Below are positions 11,147-21,990 of a stretch of DNA of 64,000 nt, in pieces (the first letter of the stretch is position 1; every line of letters starts with the position of its first letter). Origin of the DNA: Termitomyces sp. T153 (taxonomy: Eukaryota; Basidiomycota; Agaricomycetes; Agaricales; Lyophyllaceae). A program made the position numbers and the translations under genes. The notes below the pieces were generated by a model. The model saw only the letters and a list, made by a program, of their open reading frames with translations. It was not told where the DNA came from and did no database searches. The stretch covers positions 620,001-684,000 of the forward strand of contig JACKQL020000012.1 in NCBI GenBank assembly GCA_018296165.2. The letters run 5' to 3'.

Positions 11147-12707
11147 ATGCTAGACGAATGGTCAACCAATATCCTTCAACATGATCCTATGCGAATGTAT
11201 CGCGCGAAGCGCGATGCAGCCCATCGCACCGTCACGTCGAAATACAACATACTTGGGTTCATCTCTTCCGGAACTTATGGACGGGTCTACAAGGCACAAA
11301 GCCTAGACGAGGACGGCAGAATCCATGCTATCAAGAAATTCAAGCCTGACAAAGAAGGAGACGTCGTTACCTATACTGGCATTAGTCAGAGTGCAATTCG
11401 TGAAATCGCTGTGAGTTTTGAAATGGGAAATATCATATAGTGGTCCTTATTTTCATCGAAAGTTGAACAGGGAAATTGATCATGAAAACGTTGTTGCGCT
11501 GAAGGAGGTTATATTGGAAGATAAGTCCATTTACATGGTTTTCGAGTACGCAGAACATGATTTTCTTGTGAGTGGTCTTTGATTTTTATGTGCGTCAGAT
11601 GTCTGGATTAAAACGCGCCCATAGCAAGTCATACACCACTGTTCACAGACCCTACGAAGTATGCCCTCAATGCCGTTTCTCAAATCCCTTACATATCAAC
11701 TCTTGAACGGACTCCTGTACCTCCATTCATCACATATACTCCATCGTGACCTCAAGCCCGCCAACATCCTTATCACGTCAAGTGGAATCGTCAAAATCGG
11801 AGATCTCGGACTAGCGAGATTGATATACGAACCTCTTCAACCACTCTTCGTGGGTGATAAAGTTGTCGTCACTATATGGTATCGTGCTCCAGAGCTTCTT
11901 TTAGGCGCTAAGCATTATAACAAAGCGATTGACTGCTGGGCGGTCGGGTGTGTCATGGCAGAGTTGGCAAGCTTGCGACCTATCTTCAAGGGAGAAGAGG
12001 CCAAGTTGGATTCAAAGAAGAATGTGCCGTTCCAGCGTGATCAGCTGCTCAAGATATTCGAAATTTTGGGCACACCAAATGGTTTGTTTTTAACCGCCTA
12101 TCGAAAGCTATGCCTGACTTTGACTTGAGAAAAAGACTGGCCAGGCGTTGTCGACATGCCTGAATACCTTAATATGAAACGATTAGATCTGTAAGTGCTC
12201 CGAAATGTTGAATACATTTACCTAATCCTTTCTCTCCAAAGTTTTACGGATCGACTACATGAATGGACCCAGTCCAGAATACGCACGCCTAATGGCTACG
12301 ACCTTCTACGTCGGCTTTTTGCTTATGATCCCGACAAACGACTTACAGCCAGAGAAGCTCTCCAGCATAAATGGTTCCATGAGGATCCACGGCCCACTCG
12401 AAAGTGTGTATTACATTTCGGAGCACTCCGCGGGCAGAAATCTGATTCAACTTGTATTAGCGTCTTTCAAAGTATACCTCCAAACCAGATACCTCCACAT
12501 CGACGAATAACACAAGATGAGGCACCCTCAATGATGCCTGCTGCTGCACCCAATACTTCGCACCATGGTGCTCACTTTGGACAATCCCAGTCGAAGCCAG
12601 GAAGTACAGCAAGTTTTGGTAGCTTAAGCGGAGGTGGCCCGTATGGCCAACCAACGGGGGGAAACTTTACGCATGCCCCGACCAGGAAGAAGGCGAGAAT
12701 GCATTAG
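11147..12707 (+). CDS. SSN3: Mediator cyclin-dependent kinase CDK8 (SSN3/SRB10)
   Basis: Six exons (11147-11410, 11463-11567, 11625-12081, 12136-12190, 12242-12403, 12461-12707) give 429 aa. Kinase motifs in order: glycine loop [17 protein letters not shown] lysine, SAIREI helix, HRDLKPANI catalytic loop, GDLGLARL (DLG instead of DFG, as in this family), WYRAPELLL, and [12 protein letters not shown]. The run [20 protein letters not shown] is a CDK8 hallmark. With cyclin C, MED12 and MED13 it forms the Mediator kinase module that phosphorylates Pol II CTD and transcription factors in the nucleus. The intron at 12404-12460 is 57 nt and free of stops; removing it gives the expected continuation. 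A decayed duplicate of the activation segment lies about 550 nt downstream. Confidence 0.95.
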
Positions 12708-12959
12708 TTGCTTGAGTGACATTGTTGATGGCGAACATCATTAAAGTAGGCGAGGTAAGCTCTTTTGTAGGTTTGATGGTGCTATACGCCATCTTCATTT
12801 CTGACTGTACAGTCAATGACCTCCATGGTCCACGTTATATCGAACCCATTTTAGCTAGTGATATTTGAGGGAAAAATGGCAAGTTCTCTTTTCAAAGTCA
12901 CTTTGACTCATTCGGTTATTCGTTGCAGGTAAATCAAGAAAAAAAAAACAAAATGTGAT

Positions 12960-13195
12960 GATATCTAAATAGCCTGTGGTGGTGATGTATGTAGACGCTG
13001 TCCCTTATTGGAAGCCTGGTTCGAACAGATTTCAACAAAATGGTTGTTCAATAGGCGCGACACTAGTATCTGTTGCACAAGTACTTTTCTGGAGTGGCTG
13101 ATCGTTATTACTCTAGTCAAGAGCCTTTCTCCCAGCGCATACATCTCTTCGAGATCAAGTATTGTTCCGAAAATAGTTAGGTAGCATAGCACAAC
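12960..13195. repeat. Left copy of diverged direct repeat flanking CRN copy 1
   Basis: About 230 bp resembling 17735-17950 in the same orientation. Shared blocks include CAAAATGGTTGT, AGTACTTT and GCATACATCTC. Both copies read LEEMYALG followed by LLTR on the minus strand, so it may be a remnant of a coding sequence I do not recognise. The copies enclose the CDK8 fragment and CRN copy 1. Confidence 0.6.
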
Positions 13196-13249
13196 CTGAG
13201 AACTCTTTTTTGTCTCACATTAGCTCCTAATATTTCGACGCCACCGCGA

Positions 13250-13515
13250 GTTGATTTCCCAATCATGTAAGGTGGAATCGTCAAATTCAGAGATCTCTTT
13301 GACCAACAAAGAGGTTAATAAGCCACTTCAACCACTCTTCGTTAGTGGTGAGGTTGCCGCCCCTACGTACTATATGGTATCGTGTTCCAGAGCTTCGTTC
13401 AGGCACAACTCGAGCAGTATCAAAGCATCATCATGATAAGAAAGCGAATAATAACTGGGTAGATCTAGCTTAAGTTTGCGTGGGTTTCGAAGAGATCAAG
13501 TTAGGTTCGAAGCTT
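13250..13515 (+). pseudogene. Decayed fragment of CDK8 (activation segment)
   Basis: The DNA aligns with the CDK8 gene at about 11770-12020. Shared runs include GTGGAATCGTCAAA, CTTCAACCACTCTTCGT, TATATGGTATCGTG and CCAGAGCTTC. A weaker match to the exon encoding [10 protein letters not shown] follows near 13488-13512. The copy has lost the DLG motif and reading frame, with small indels, so it cannot encode a kinase. It lies between the left flanking repeat and CRN copy 1, so it probably arrived by the local rearrangement that built the island. Confidence 0.75.
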
Positions 13516-13746
13516 GCCCTTTTCTCAGTGTGATCATTGATGTGGATGTGTCGGATGTGAGATCTATTCATGCAGTATGCTGTAAGAATTGCAATATCAA
13601 CGCTCAGTAGCGAACTTGCAGGGACCAACGTCTTTGGGCGTGCACAGCTTGTAGAATAAAGCATCCGAATTTCTCTCGCGGAATAAAGCCGGCATCAAAA
13701 ACCGACACCTGTACATAGCCATATCAATAATACTGTCTACTTGGCT

Positions 13747-16700
13747 TTAGCTGCTGGAAGTCATTGAGTTCCACACAGCTTCCATGACCGTCCATCGAAC
13801 GATTGCTTCCCTCACGGCCTCCAATTTAGCTGTCCTTGTGAACATCGCCTCATTATGCCTAGTGGGGGTTACGTATCGGAACTGCGAGGGAGGAACACGA
13901 CGGGTTGCTTGATTGAAAGCCCACTCCATGCGTCGATGTAAGTCCAGCTGACCTCCAAGAGCTCTATCCGTTGCTGCGTCCAGCACTACATGATCAAGAA
14001 TCATGTATCTTTCAATTTCGTCCCGGCGTGTGAATTTGTTGAATATCTCATACGGTTTCCGATTTTCGAATCTGATAACATTGTGCTGGAATTCGACTTC
14101 GGCGTTCCTTTGCTTGACACCTGTCTCATATTCTTCCAATGCATTAGGAGGCTCAAATTGTTCTGTGAGGTTCTTGACGTATTGTGAGGGTAAGATGGCT
14201 AACTCATGTCTTGAGTCAACTTGATCTTTCTCGGCGTTGGCATTCTTCAGGACCTTTTCACAAGTATCCTGGTTTGGGTAAGCCGGAAAGAAAAAAACCA
14301 CACGAAGAACACTGTAGTAGCCTGGTTCACTAGAATTGAAACGGCCCGGGAGGTGTTTCAGACAATCAAGGGTAGTCTGTTTGAGTTCCGGAAATAAGTC
14401 GGGCCCAAAGATATTGTTATCCCTCTAGTTGATGAGGTTAGAAATACGATTAAGTAGGTGTCAGGTGTAACGTACATTGGTCCAGAATGTGTCAGGAGAT
14501 ACTGTGCGAATAGCCTTTTGGATGAGGGATTTGTTGACATCTAATTTGGTCGCTCTAGATTTCACTTGGACAGCGACAGTTACCAATTCATTCGTGCCAT
14601 CTTCCAACCGAAGACGGAAGAATATGTCGGGGCCAAAGTGAGTGAGAGGTACAAAGAATGGTGTTTTGATATCGCAACGTAACCAATCAAGATCATCCTC
14701 GGCATTACTTCTGCTAGACTTTTTACAGAGTATGTGGGAGGGTGATTCCAAACCTTCATTACCAGTGCACTGGATTGGAAAGATGACCGGAGCAGATCTG
14801 ACAACTCCGCTGGAATCAACCCAGCAGGATACCAAGCGGGCTTTTCGCTCAGCTAGGTGTCTTTGACTGCCTATGTCAGCGAACTCAAAGACGCTAGAGA
14901 GTTTGGTGGGCTGCATAAAAGCGTGTGCAAGACACAACATTGTGTAGTTCTCCAATTCATTGTTCTTGTTATAAAGCTCCAAAGACTTGAGGAAAAAGCT
15001 TTGCTTTTGCTCCCAGGTCGACTCCTGTCTGCTGATCCAAGCTTCAGCAGCAATATATGCAAGAGGCTCATCAAAGATAATGCCAGACTTCGTGTCAGAG
15101 CCATATCGAGCAAAACCACATTCCACTATGTTCCGATTGACGATACGTGTGCTAGCAGCATGGTTCAAATCCCCAGTCGTGAGGCGGTGATAGCACAGCT
15201 TTTGCATCGCTAAAAGCAATGGGGTTTTCACACCTGGGTGTTCCGCTATCACCGAACGAGAATGTCAGTATAATATGTGGCCAGTACGAAAAATTATCAC
15301 CTCGTTCGAAATCAAAGGAATGTGGCGCATAAAGATCCTGTGAATCTGAAAGTTCTGCTTCCATCCCCTCCCACCATTCTCCATCCCTGGGAATGAAATA
15401 CCTTGTGATGGCCTTTATATATTTAGTAAGCAGGCGATGATAACTTTGAAAATCATGGTTAATGATGTATTGGACAAAAGCTGCCACAAATCGCGGCCTG
15501 ACGTGATTCATGTTAACATCAGTGTATAGAAAGCATTTCAAACAGACTTGCCGCCCGGAGAGCCAATAGCATACTCGTGTTTGAAGTTCCTTCCCACTGG
15601 GGGTCTCCAGATAAGTTGCTGGTAAATAACTCTTCAGATAGGCTTCTATCTTGTTTTTGTCAGACATCCATGATCCAGTGCTCGTGAGTCCATCATTCAT
15701 ATTCGCTGTCTTACCGACAGAGGAGCTGATAGCATCAGTTATGAGTTTGTGCTCCAAAGAGGTACCCGTTATGATTGTCTGAATTTTAAAAGTAGCCCAA
15801 TGAAATAATAATGCACGCAACACGGGACGTTTGTTTTTGCCACTGCCGTCCCGAAACGCCTCGGGATATGTCTCTGCAGCAACCTGCGCCTCGTCGATCA
15901 CAAAATGAATTTGGGTGTCACAAGGATTCAGGATGCCGAGCGCCGTTTTACAGGTTACCAGACACGTTCGAATGTGAGATACTAGCACTTGGGTATTCAC
16001 ATAACAGAGAAGGGTAGCAAGATACAGAAAAAAGTCATTTTGCTGATCCGTTGCAAGAATGCGTGCGTCAATTTGCGCAAATAGCCACTTTTTCTTTGCT
16101 TCTTCGGTAGTCATCTCTGAGTGTCCCACAATGGCTCTCAAGTAGAGTAAGAAAACCAGAAGACGAGCTGCTAGAACTGCTTGGAAGCATCGTGCAGCAC
16201 AGGCTTGATTGACTTCGAGCTCCTCCTTGGATATGACTATCTCTTCAAGGCCAAATGCGTTCAGATGACCATACGGAAATTCTATGACATGCTCGATATC
16301 CGCTGACCCTATGTCACCGACTTGTGTTCTGCATGTAAAATAGAAACCCCATTTAGCGAGAAGGCCTTCTAAAACCAATCGCGTCTTGCCAGCTCCAGGT
16401 GTGTTGAGTAACACCCTATTCACGGTTTTGAGGTGAATGATACTTTCCTTAATGATGAGAAGCACTGACGTGTGTCTTGCAAAATCTGTACCCAGCATTT
16501 GAGGAGCAAATATTTTATTAATTCTTTTCATCCTCTGCTGATCGTCCTCGATATCGTATGACATCTGTTTTCCCAGCCTGTGGAGAAGGAGGGATGGCAT
16601 ACCATGCAAAGTGGGGATCTCCAGCTCCTTTAGGTGTTGTGTAAGATGTTCATCGATATTTGCACGCAATGTCCAAGGGCAGATGAGTGGTATTTCCGGG

Positions 16701-16998
16701 TCGTCGTCGATGATCTTGTTAAGCCGATGGGATGTATGAGATACGGCTCGCGCAAATTCTTCAGCACGCTGTTCTGGTTGACCCGATACAAAAGCGTGCC
16801 CTATCATAGGGTTCAGTCGACCCATGACTGTGCCATCTGACCTTTGAATTGCCACATTTCCTAGGACACTAAAGGTAAGTAAAAGATTGAGTATCAAATT
16901 GGCCACAAACCTCTACGTAGTTCCCCTCTGATCATGCCTATCAATGTTGTGAGTACGCTATCTATAGAGTGTTGTACATCTTGTGGATTGTCAGTCAT
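13747..16998 (-). CDS. Crinkler-like (CRN/CR-effector) P-loop NTPase with PD-(D/E)xK-type nuclease region, copy 1
   Basis: Multi-exon minus-strand gene. The first exon (MTDNPQDVQHSIDS, start 16998) splices into LGNVAIQRSDG. Mid-protein carries a complete Walker A (NTPGAGKTRL, near 16385) and Walker B (FVIDEAQVAAE, near 15890). The C-terminal part has FGPDIFFRLR followed by VAVQVK (about 14555-14640), resembling the PD...QxK metal site of REase-fold nucleases; another exon module ends at 13747. Fungal and oomycete CRN/CR-effectors combine a header, an NTPase and a nuclease or kinase, and act as nuclear effectors or in inter-organism conflict. An in-frame 54-nt segment (15551-15498) looks like a GC-AG intron. 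All key residues remain, unlike copies 2 and 3. Exact exon ends are partly inferred. Confidence 0.75.
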
Positions 16999-18084
16999 GT
17001 TCCAGGTTGGGAATTAACGCAAATCTGAAAGATTACAAGGACATAAGGACATCAAAACCTATCATGTGAACGTATGTACTGACAATGACATTGATATACG
17101 TTGTGTATCGCTGACCCGTATGTGGCCAGATAGTGCGGGTGGTATACACCACAGGGCCTACGCCCACACACGGCACATATGCGAATATCTCTGGTCCCTC
17201 CTAGTATGGCAAGTAAGTAGCCTCCGTGCTCCAGTACTCGCAACGTTCAAGTCGATTACGTTACGAAGCTTGAACATCCAAATATCATGATGAAAGGATG
17301 CGATGCATCAGATATCTCGTGTGACAATGCGTGGGTATTTTTGACAAATTCCCTTGTCACACATACCATTCAAGTTTGATACCGGGAGAGCAACACATTC
17401 TCATCGGGTGGCGTCACGCTCACCTCTTGGGGCAATTCTTCATCAGTCCTTTGAGCCCTTTGGTCGTGAGTACTTTTAGATAATTCTTCTAAGTATATTT
17501 TTCCAAGCATGTTGATTTCACCTCTGTAAATGGCTTTATTAGTAACTTACATACTTAAACTTCCGATTTACGCGGAATCAGTTAGTAATAAGTGACAAGA
17601 CCGTGACAAGTGACGTGAATGTTATCGTGGGTGAATGTTATCCGTGGTTTGAGTCCAAGTTTCACCAGACGTTTATCAAAGAGAAACAAATTGTGATGGT
17701 ATTATAAGGCGGTCTTTATGTGTAGCTCGTGGGTAGCGATGTATATAGATGCTATTTCTAATGAGAAGCTTGGCTCGAACGAATTTCAGCAAAATGGTTG
17801 TCCGAGAGGCACAACAGCCAAATACTCAGACCTGTGGTAAGCACTAACAACTATTGCAGAAGTACTTTCCCAGAATTTTCTAGTTAGGAGCTTATCTCCG
17901 AGTGCATACATCTCCTCAAGAGCTGTTTTGAAAACAATAGGATAGATTGTGAGTGCATCCGTTATCCGTTTGTGGGTACCATCATGTGAACATATTTGTA
18001 CCGACGTTGACAATGGCACCCTGGGTTCAGCTTTTATAGGACAATGGAAGCTCCATTATCCAATTATCTTCTTCTAACTCTACC
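16999..18084. other. Gene-free spacer between CRN copies 1 and 2
   Basis: Divergent spacer upstream of CRN copy 1 (minus) and copy 2 (plus). Apart from the right flanking repeat (17735-17950) I see no gene, RNA or element. A CATGTGAAC block occurs near both 17065 and 17986, perhaps part of the duplicated unit. Confidence 0.45.
17735..17950. repeat. Right copy of diverged direct repeat flanking CRN copy 1
   Basis: Partner of 12960-13195, same orientation, with interspersed short indels. The minus-strand reading has LEEMYALGDKLLTR, matching LEEMYALGERLLTR in the left copy. Confidence 0.6.
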
Positions 18085-20531
18085 TTGCAGTCCCACAGGG
18101 ATCTCAAGCTACTACTGCAGAAACGTCTGACATGCTCGATCAATGGGATTAAAGATAGACTTGAAGGTTTGCTTGTTTTCTGCATCTGGTGTAACAGGTG
18201 TGCTCATAGATGTCCTCTCAGAACCAACTCTTTTTGCCAGTCAAAAACAATACTATCCAATTTTTGGGCAGGAATATGTCGGGGAGGACTTGAGAATTGA
18301 TCTGACCAGTTCCAGACAACCATGGATAATGTGTTTCTATGCCTCAAACAAATTCTGGATGGGGACCCAAAAGTGCTGCTTATCCTCCCTTGGATATCAA
18401 CTTCACTGGATATAAGCAAGGATCTTGCAGAGCATATAGCCAAACTAGAGATTCCTACTATCCATAGCAGGCCATGCATGCTCCTCCATGGTATTGGACA
18501 ATATGTCAATTCCTCCAATTTCCAAAATGCAGCTGCAACATCCAAGGATGCTGTAGCAAATTCCCAGCAATCTAAGAAAGCTTATAATCTTGTGAAAACA
18601 GCAGCAAGAACATGAACTTTGGACAATATCTTTCCTCCTCCTTCAACTTACTTCAGACACTCATATGTGACATTGTCAGTGGTACAATACATTTCTGTTA
18701 CATACTTTTGCAGGGTATTATTGAATACATCTGGAGCCAGAAAATCAAGACTGGTTCTTGAGGGTCTGTGTATCAACTGGGGCTTCTACATTATGTGTGG
18801 GACCAATGATTTACAATGGTTCAACAAAGTCAGATCAACTGACATTTGTCATTTCATCAATGATCAATATGGATATCTGAGTGCAATGGGTCTGAAAAAG
18901 ACCATTGAGACAAATGAAACTCTTTCTACCAACAAGGAGTGTGCCTGTCTTCTTGTGTTTGTGTCCTATCTAAAAGCTCTCTCAACAAGGTTGGACAAGC
19001 TCAGCCTGGCAGATGCTAAAAGGATTTGGATGCTTATCCAAGTTGACACTAAGCTGCTTGCCCAGCCAAGTGTTGCAGTTGACAAATGTGATCTCTTTTT
19101 AGAACTCATGACTCTTCTATGTTATGCAGATCCACAAGAGCTTGTAAGGCAGAATAAACTGCTATTTATAGCATGTCACCATGCCATTGCTACTGGTAAT
19201 GACATCTATTGTGTCATTGACAAGGCCCAGACTGCTGCAGATACATATAAACATGCTTTCAGGAACAGAACTGGTGATGATGATCACCCCATTTTATGTG
19301 CCATGCTATATGAGTGGGAAGATTATGACATGAAGATTGTTGTCACTGGAACTTCATCAGAACATGATAGTATTGTTGATGCTCTTAGTTCCTCCCTGGG
19401 AAAGCACTTAGCTATCAAAAAGGGAGTTACTGATATTGGGGCTTGGGTGGAGGAAACAGATATTCATGCCTATCTGGATTATTATTTGCCTAGATCATAC
19501 CTCAGAACTTGCAGCAGGGAAAAACTTGTTAATCAGGCATGTTATTGGCTTTCTGGATGGTATGTTTGCCAATTGCATGCATTAATCAGACCAATATTAA
19601 TATGTTGCAGACCGCGCTTTGTGGCAGCCTTCATTCAATACCTTGTTGATCACAATTTCCAAAGTTATCATTGTCTGCTCACAAAGTACATCACAGATAT
19701 TACCTCCTTCAATCCAAATGATGCACAACATTGGGAAAGTGAGGAGCTGGCACTACCTCCAACCAATGTTTATCCAGTGTGCCCTTTCAACTTTATCCAA
19801 GGTACTTCATTATTTTGCTCTCCAAATAATTTGAAGTTCAAATCCACTTCTAGCCACAAAGCTCAAGGGTATGTTACTCAATGTGGTGCAAGAGATCAGC
19901 TACAAGTGACTATTAAGCAGAGATGTCAATCATCCTTATCAGTGCCATATCTACAATAAGGACCTTATGGAGTGTGGATTCACTTGTTACCCATGCATTT
20001 CTGAAGGGGACAATGCTGCAATTTTTGATGAGCCTATGGCATTTCTTGCAGCTGAACATTGGATCACTAGTCAGGGTCTGAATTGGGAACAGCACCACTC
20101 ATTCTTTCTTAATTCTATAGATCAGCAGAAGCCCAAGTCAAATGGGCTGGAAAGGTATACAGCCCTTGTTATTGCAGACATCTTCAAAAGACTTACACAG
20201 TTGTCTCAAGTCTTCCATTTCTCTGACATAGGAAAAGGTCAAGAGCTGGCCAATCATACAGCCCACTTGGTGTCATGCTGGTATGACAAGAGTGGAAATT
20301 TCAGGGTGGCAGAAGTCTGTTTTCCCATGCACACCCAAAACAACATACATTTGAGATCTCCATCAAACATACTTGGCTACAAATCTAGCAAAAATAATCC
20401 TCTGGATGACCTTAAGTGGTTGTGATGTGAACTTAATGCACCATTCTTGTTTCCCCATCAGAATTTTGACCCAGACTTGATGTTCCATCTTCAAATGGAG
20501 GACAGTGGTGATCTTATCACTGTAGCACTTC

Positions 20532-20706
20532 TGGATTGACAACAATATATCATGTGCCAAATACAATATACACATTAGGCCATGGAGCCAAGACAGAAAG
20601 GGAGTAAGAGAGGCCCAGCAGCTCAGAGCCTGGCTAGATAGGATGCCAGTACTCATGAGCTAAGCTGAGCTAGGGTTGGGATGGCCTGAGGACTGGTTCC
20701 CTTACA
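20532..20706 (-). repeat. LTR, left copy (3-prime LTR of the minus-strand element)
   Basis: 175 bp, TGGATTGACAAC to CCCTTACA on the plus strand. Differs from the right LTR by about seven transitions and one 1-bp indel. Confidence 0.9.
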
Positions 20707-20979
20707 TCACCCCCCCTCAAGGTCCAGCAACCTGATGGACACAGCTTTGGGTGGGTAGAAAATGTTGCTACAAGGGCAATCTATTGACAGAGGCCAATTA
20801 AGGCAGCCTGAGTGGAAATAGGATGGGCCAAGAGAGTGGCCAGGCTCTAGGGTGTAGGGTAAAGAGCATGGTGGTTTAGGCCTGGTCATAGTTGTAGAGT
20901 GCCATACACATGATGCAGAGGTGGCAGCAATAGGGGATTTGAATGACAGCTGGCTAGTGAAGAAGTAGCCAACAAGGCA

Positions 20980-21087
20980 GCAAGCGACAAGCAGGCAGCA
21001 AGCAATGAGCAGGCAGCAAGCAATGAGCAGGCAGCAAGCAATGAGCAGGCAGTGAGTGACAAGCAGGCAGCAAGCAGTGAGCAAGCA
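20980..21087. repeat. 18-bp minisatellite inside the LTR element
   Basis: Six 18-bp units; the three at 20998-21051 are identical (GCAAGCAATGAGCAGGCA), the outer ones diverge. Related CAAGCAG-type sequence recurs to about 21270 and at 21490-21560. It causes a long Cys/Leu/Ala-rich open frame on the minus strand that is probably not a gene. Confidence 0.85.
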
Positions 21088-21816
21088 GCAGGCAAGGGGC
21101 AAGCTGCAAACAAGCAGCATAGTTGACAGTAAGCAAGTTGCACATAGGGTCAGAGGCCAGAGGCTCCAGTGGTTATCTGAAGCTAGAATAAAGGCCAACA
21201 CTACCAAGAACCAAGGAGGCAGCAAGCAACAAGCAAGTGGCAAGCAAATAAGCAAGCGGCAGGTGAGGGGCAAGCCACCCAGCCAAGGACTGGGGTGTGG
21301 AGCATGTAGAGTGGCATGTCATGGTGGTAGAGTGGGGTTATTGCCTGGCAATGGTGGGTAGGAGGTAGGGTGGATGCAGTGGGCTAGGGAAGGGTGCTGC
21401 ATAGGAGTCTGAACAACCTGTGAGAGAACATCAGTTGTGGATGGTCCAAGCCAAGCTGCCACTCATGTCCTTACCATCTGGTCAAGAGGCAAGCAGCAAG
21501 TGAGCTGGCTGGAGGGCGCAGCAAGCAAGCGGCAGGCAGTCAAGAGAGGAGGCAGAGGCAGAGGCAGAGGGCAGAGCAAGGCAGGGGGCAGCACTGACCA
21601 AGGACACAGTCATGCTAGTGAAGAAACCCAGAAGCAATGCTATCATCCAGACTGGGGATAGTCTATCCCCAAGTCTGCCTTATATACTACAGGACTACTA
21701 CAATGACTAATAGTACCTATGACTAAGTTGGAGGCCAATGACTACAACCTAATGACAAAGCAGAGGCCAATGACTATAACATACTGACTAATCAGGTCCA
21801 ATAGTAGAAGGATCAA

Positions 21817-21990
21817 TGATTGACAACAATATACCATGTGCCAAATACAATATACACATTAAGCCATGGAGCCAAGACAGAAAGGGAGTAAGAGAGGCCC
21901 AGCAGCTCAGAGCCTGGCTAGATAGGATGCCAGTACTCATGAGCTAAGCTGAGCTAGGGTTGGGATGGCCCAAGGACCAGTCCCCTTACA
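21817..21990 (-). repeat. LTR, right copy (5-prime LTR of the minus-strand element)
   Basis: 174 bp, TGATTGACAA to CCCCTTACA on the plus strand, followed directly by target duplication ACTTC. Confidence 0.9.

Larger units (their letters stand above)
20532..21990 (-). mobile_element. Short non-autonomous LTR element (TRIM/SMART-like) inserted in CRN copy 2
   Basis: Two direct repeats of 175 and 174 bp bound a 1459-bp element. Each begins TG and ends CA. The target duplication ACTTC is exact: 20527-20531 and 21991-21995. On the minus strand a purine tract GAGGGGGGGTGA lies directly before the LTR at 20706, so the element reads on the minus strand. The 1.1-kb interior has no gag, protease, reverse transcriptase or integrase resemblance; it holds an 18-bp minisatellite and purine-rich simple sequence. 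No convincing tRNA primer site next to the other LTR. This fits terminal-repeat retrotransposons in miniature, mobilised by other elements. An empty target site can be inferred from the flanks. Confidence 0.9.

Noticed and set aside
18085..18170. SHRDLK peptide resembling a kinase catalytic loop upstream of CRN copy 2
   Set aside because: The following codons do not match CDK8 (no PAN, no DLG), and the same DNA is better explained as the diverged header exon of the CRN copy. Likely coincidence.
20707..21273. Minus-strand Cys/Leu/Ala-rich open frame of 188 codons
   Set aside because: Produced by the 18-bp minisatellite and purine-rich repeats inside the LTR element; length depends on repeat phase and there is no domain.
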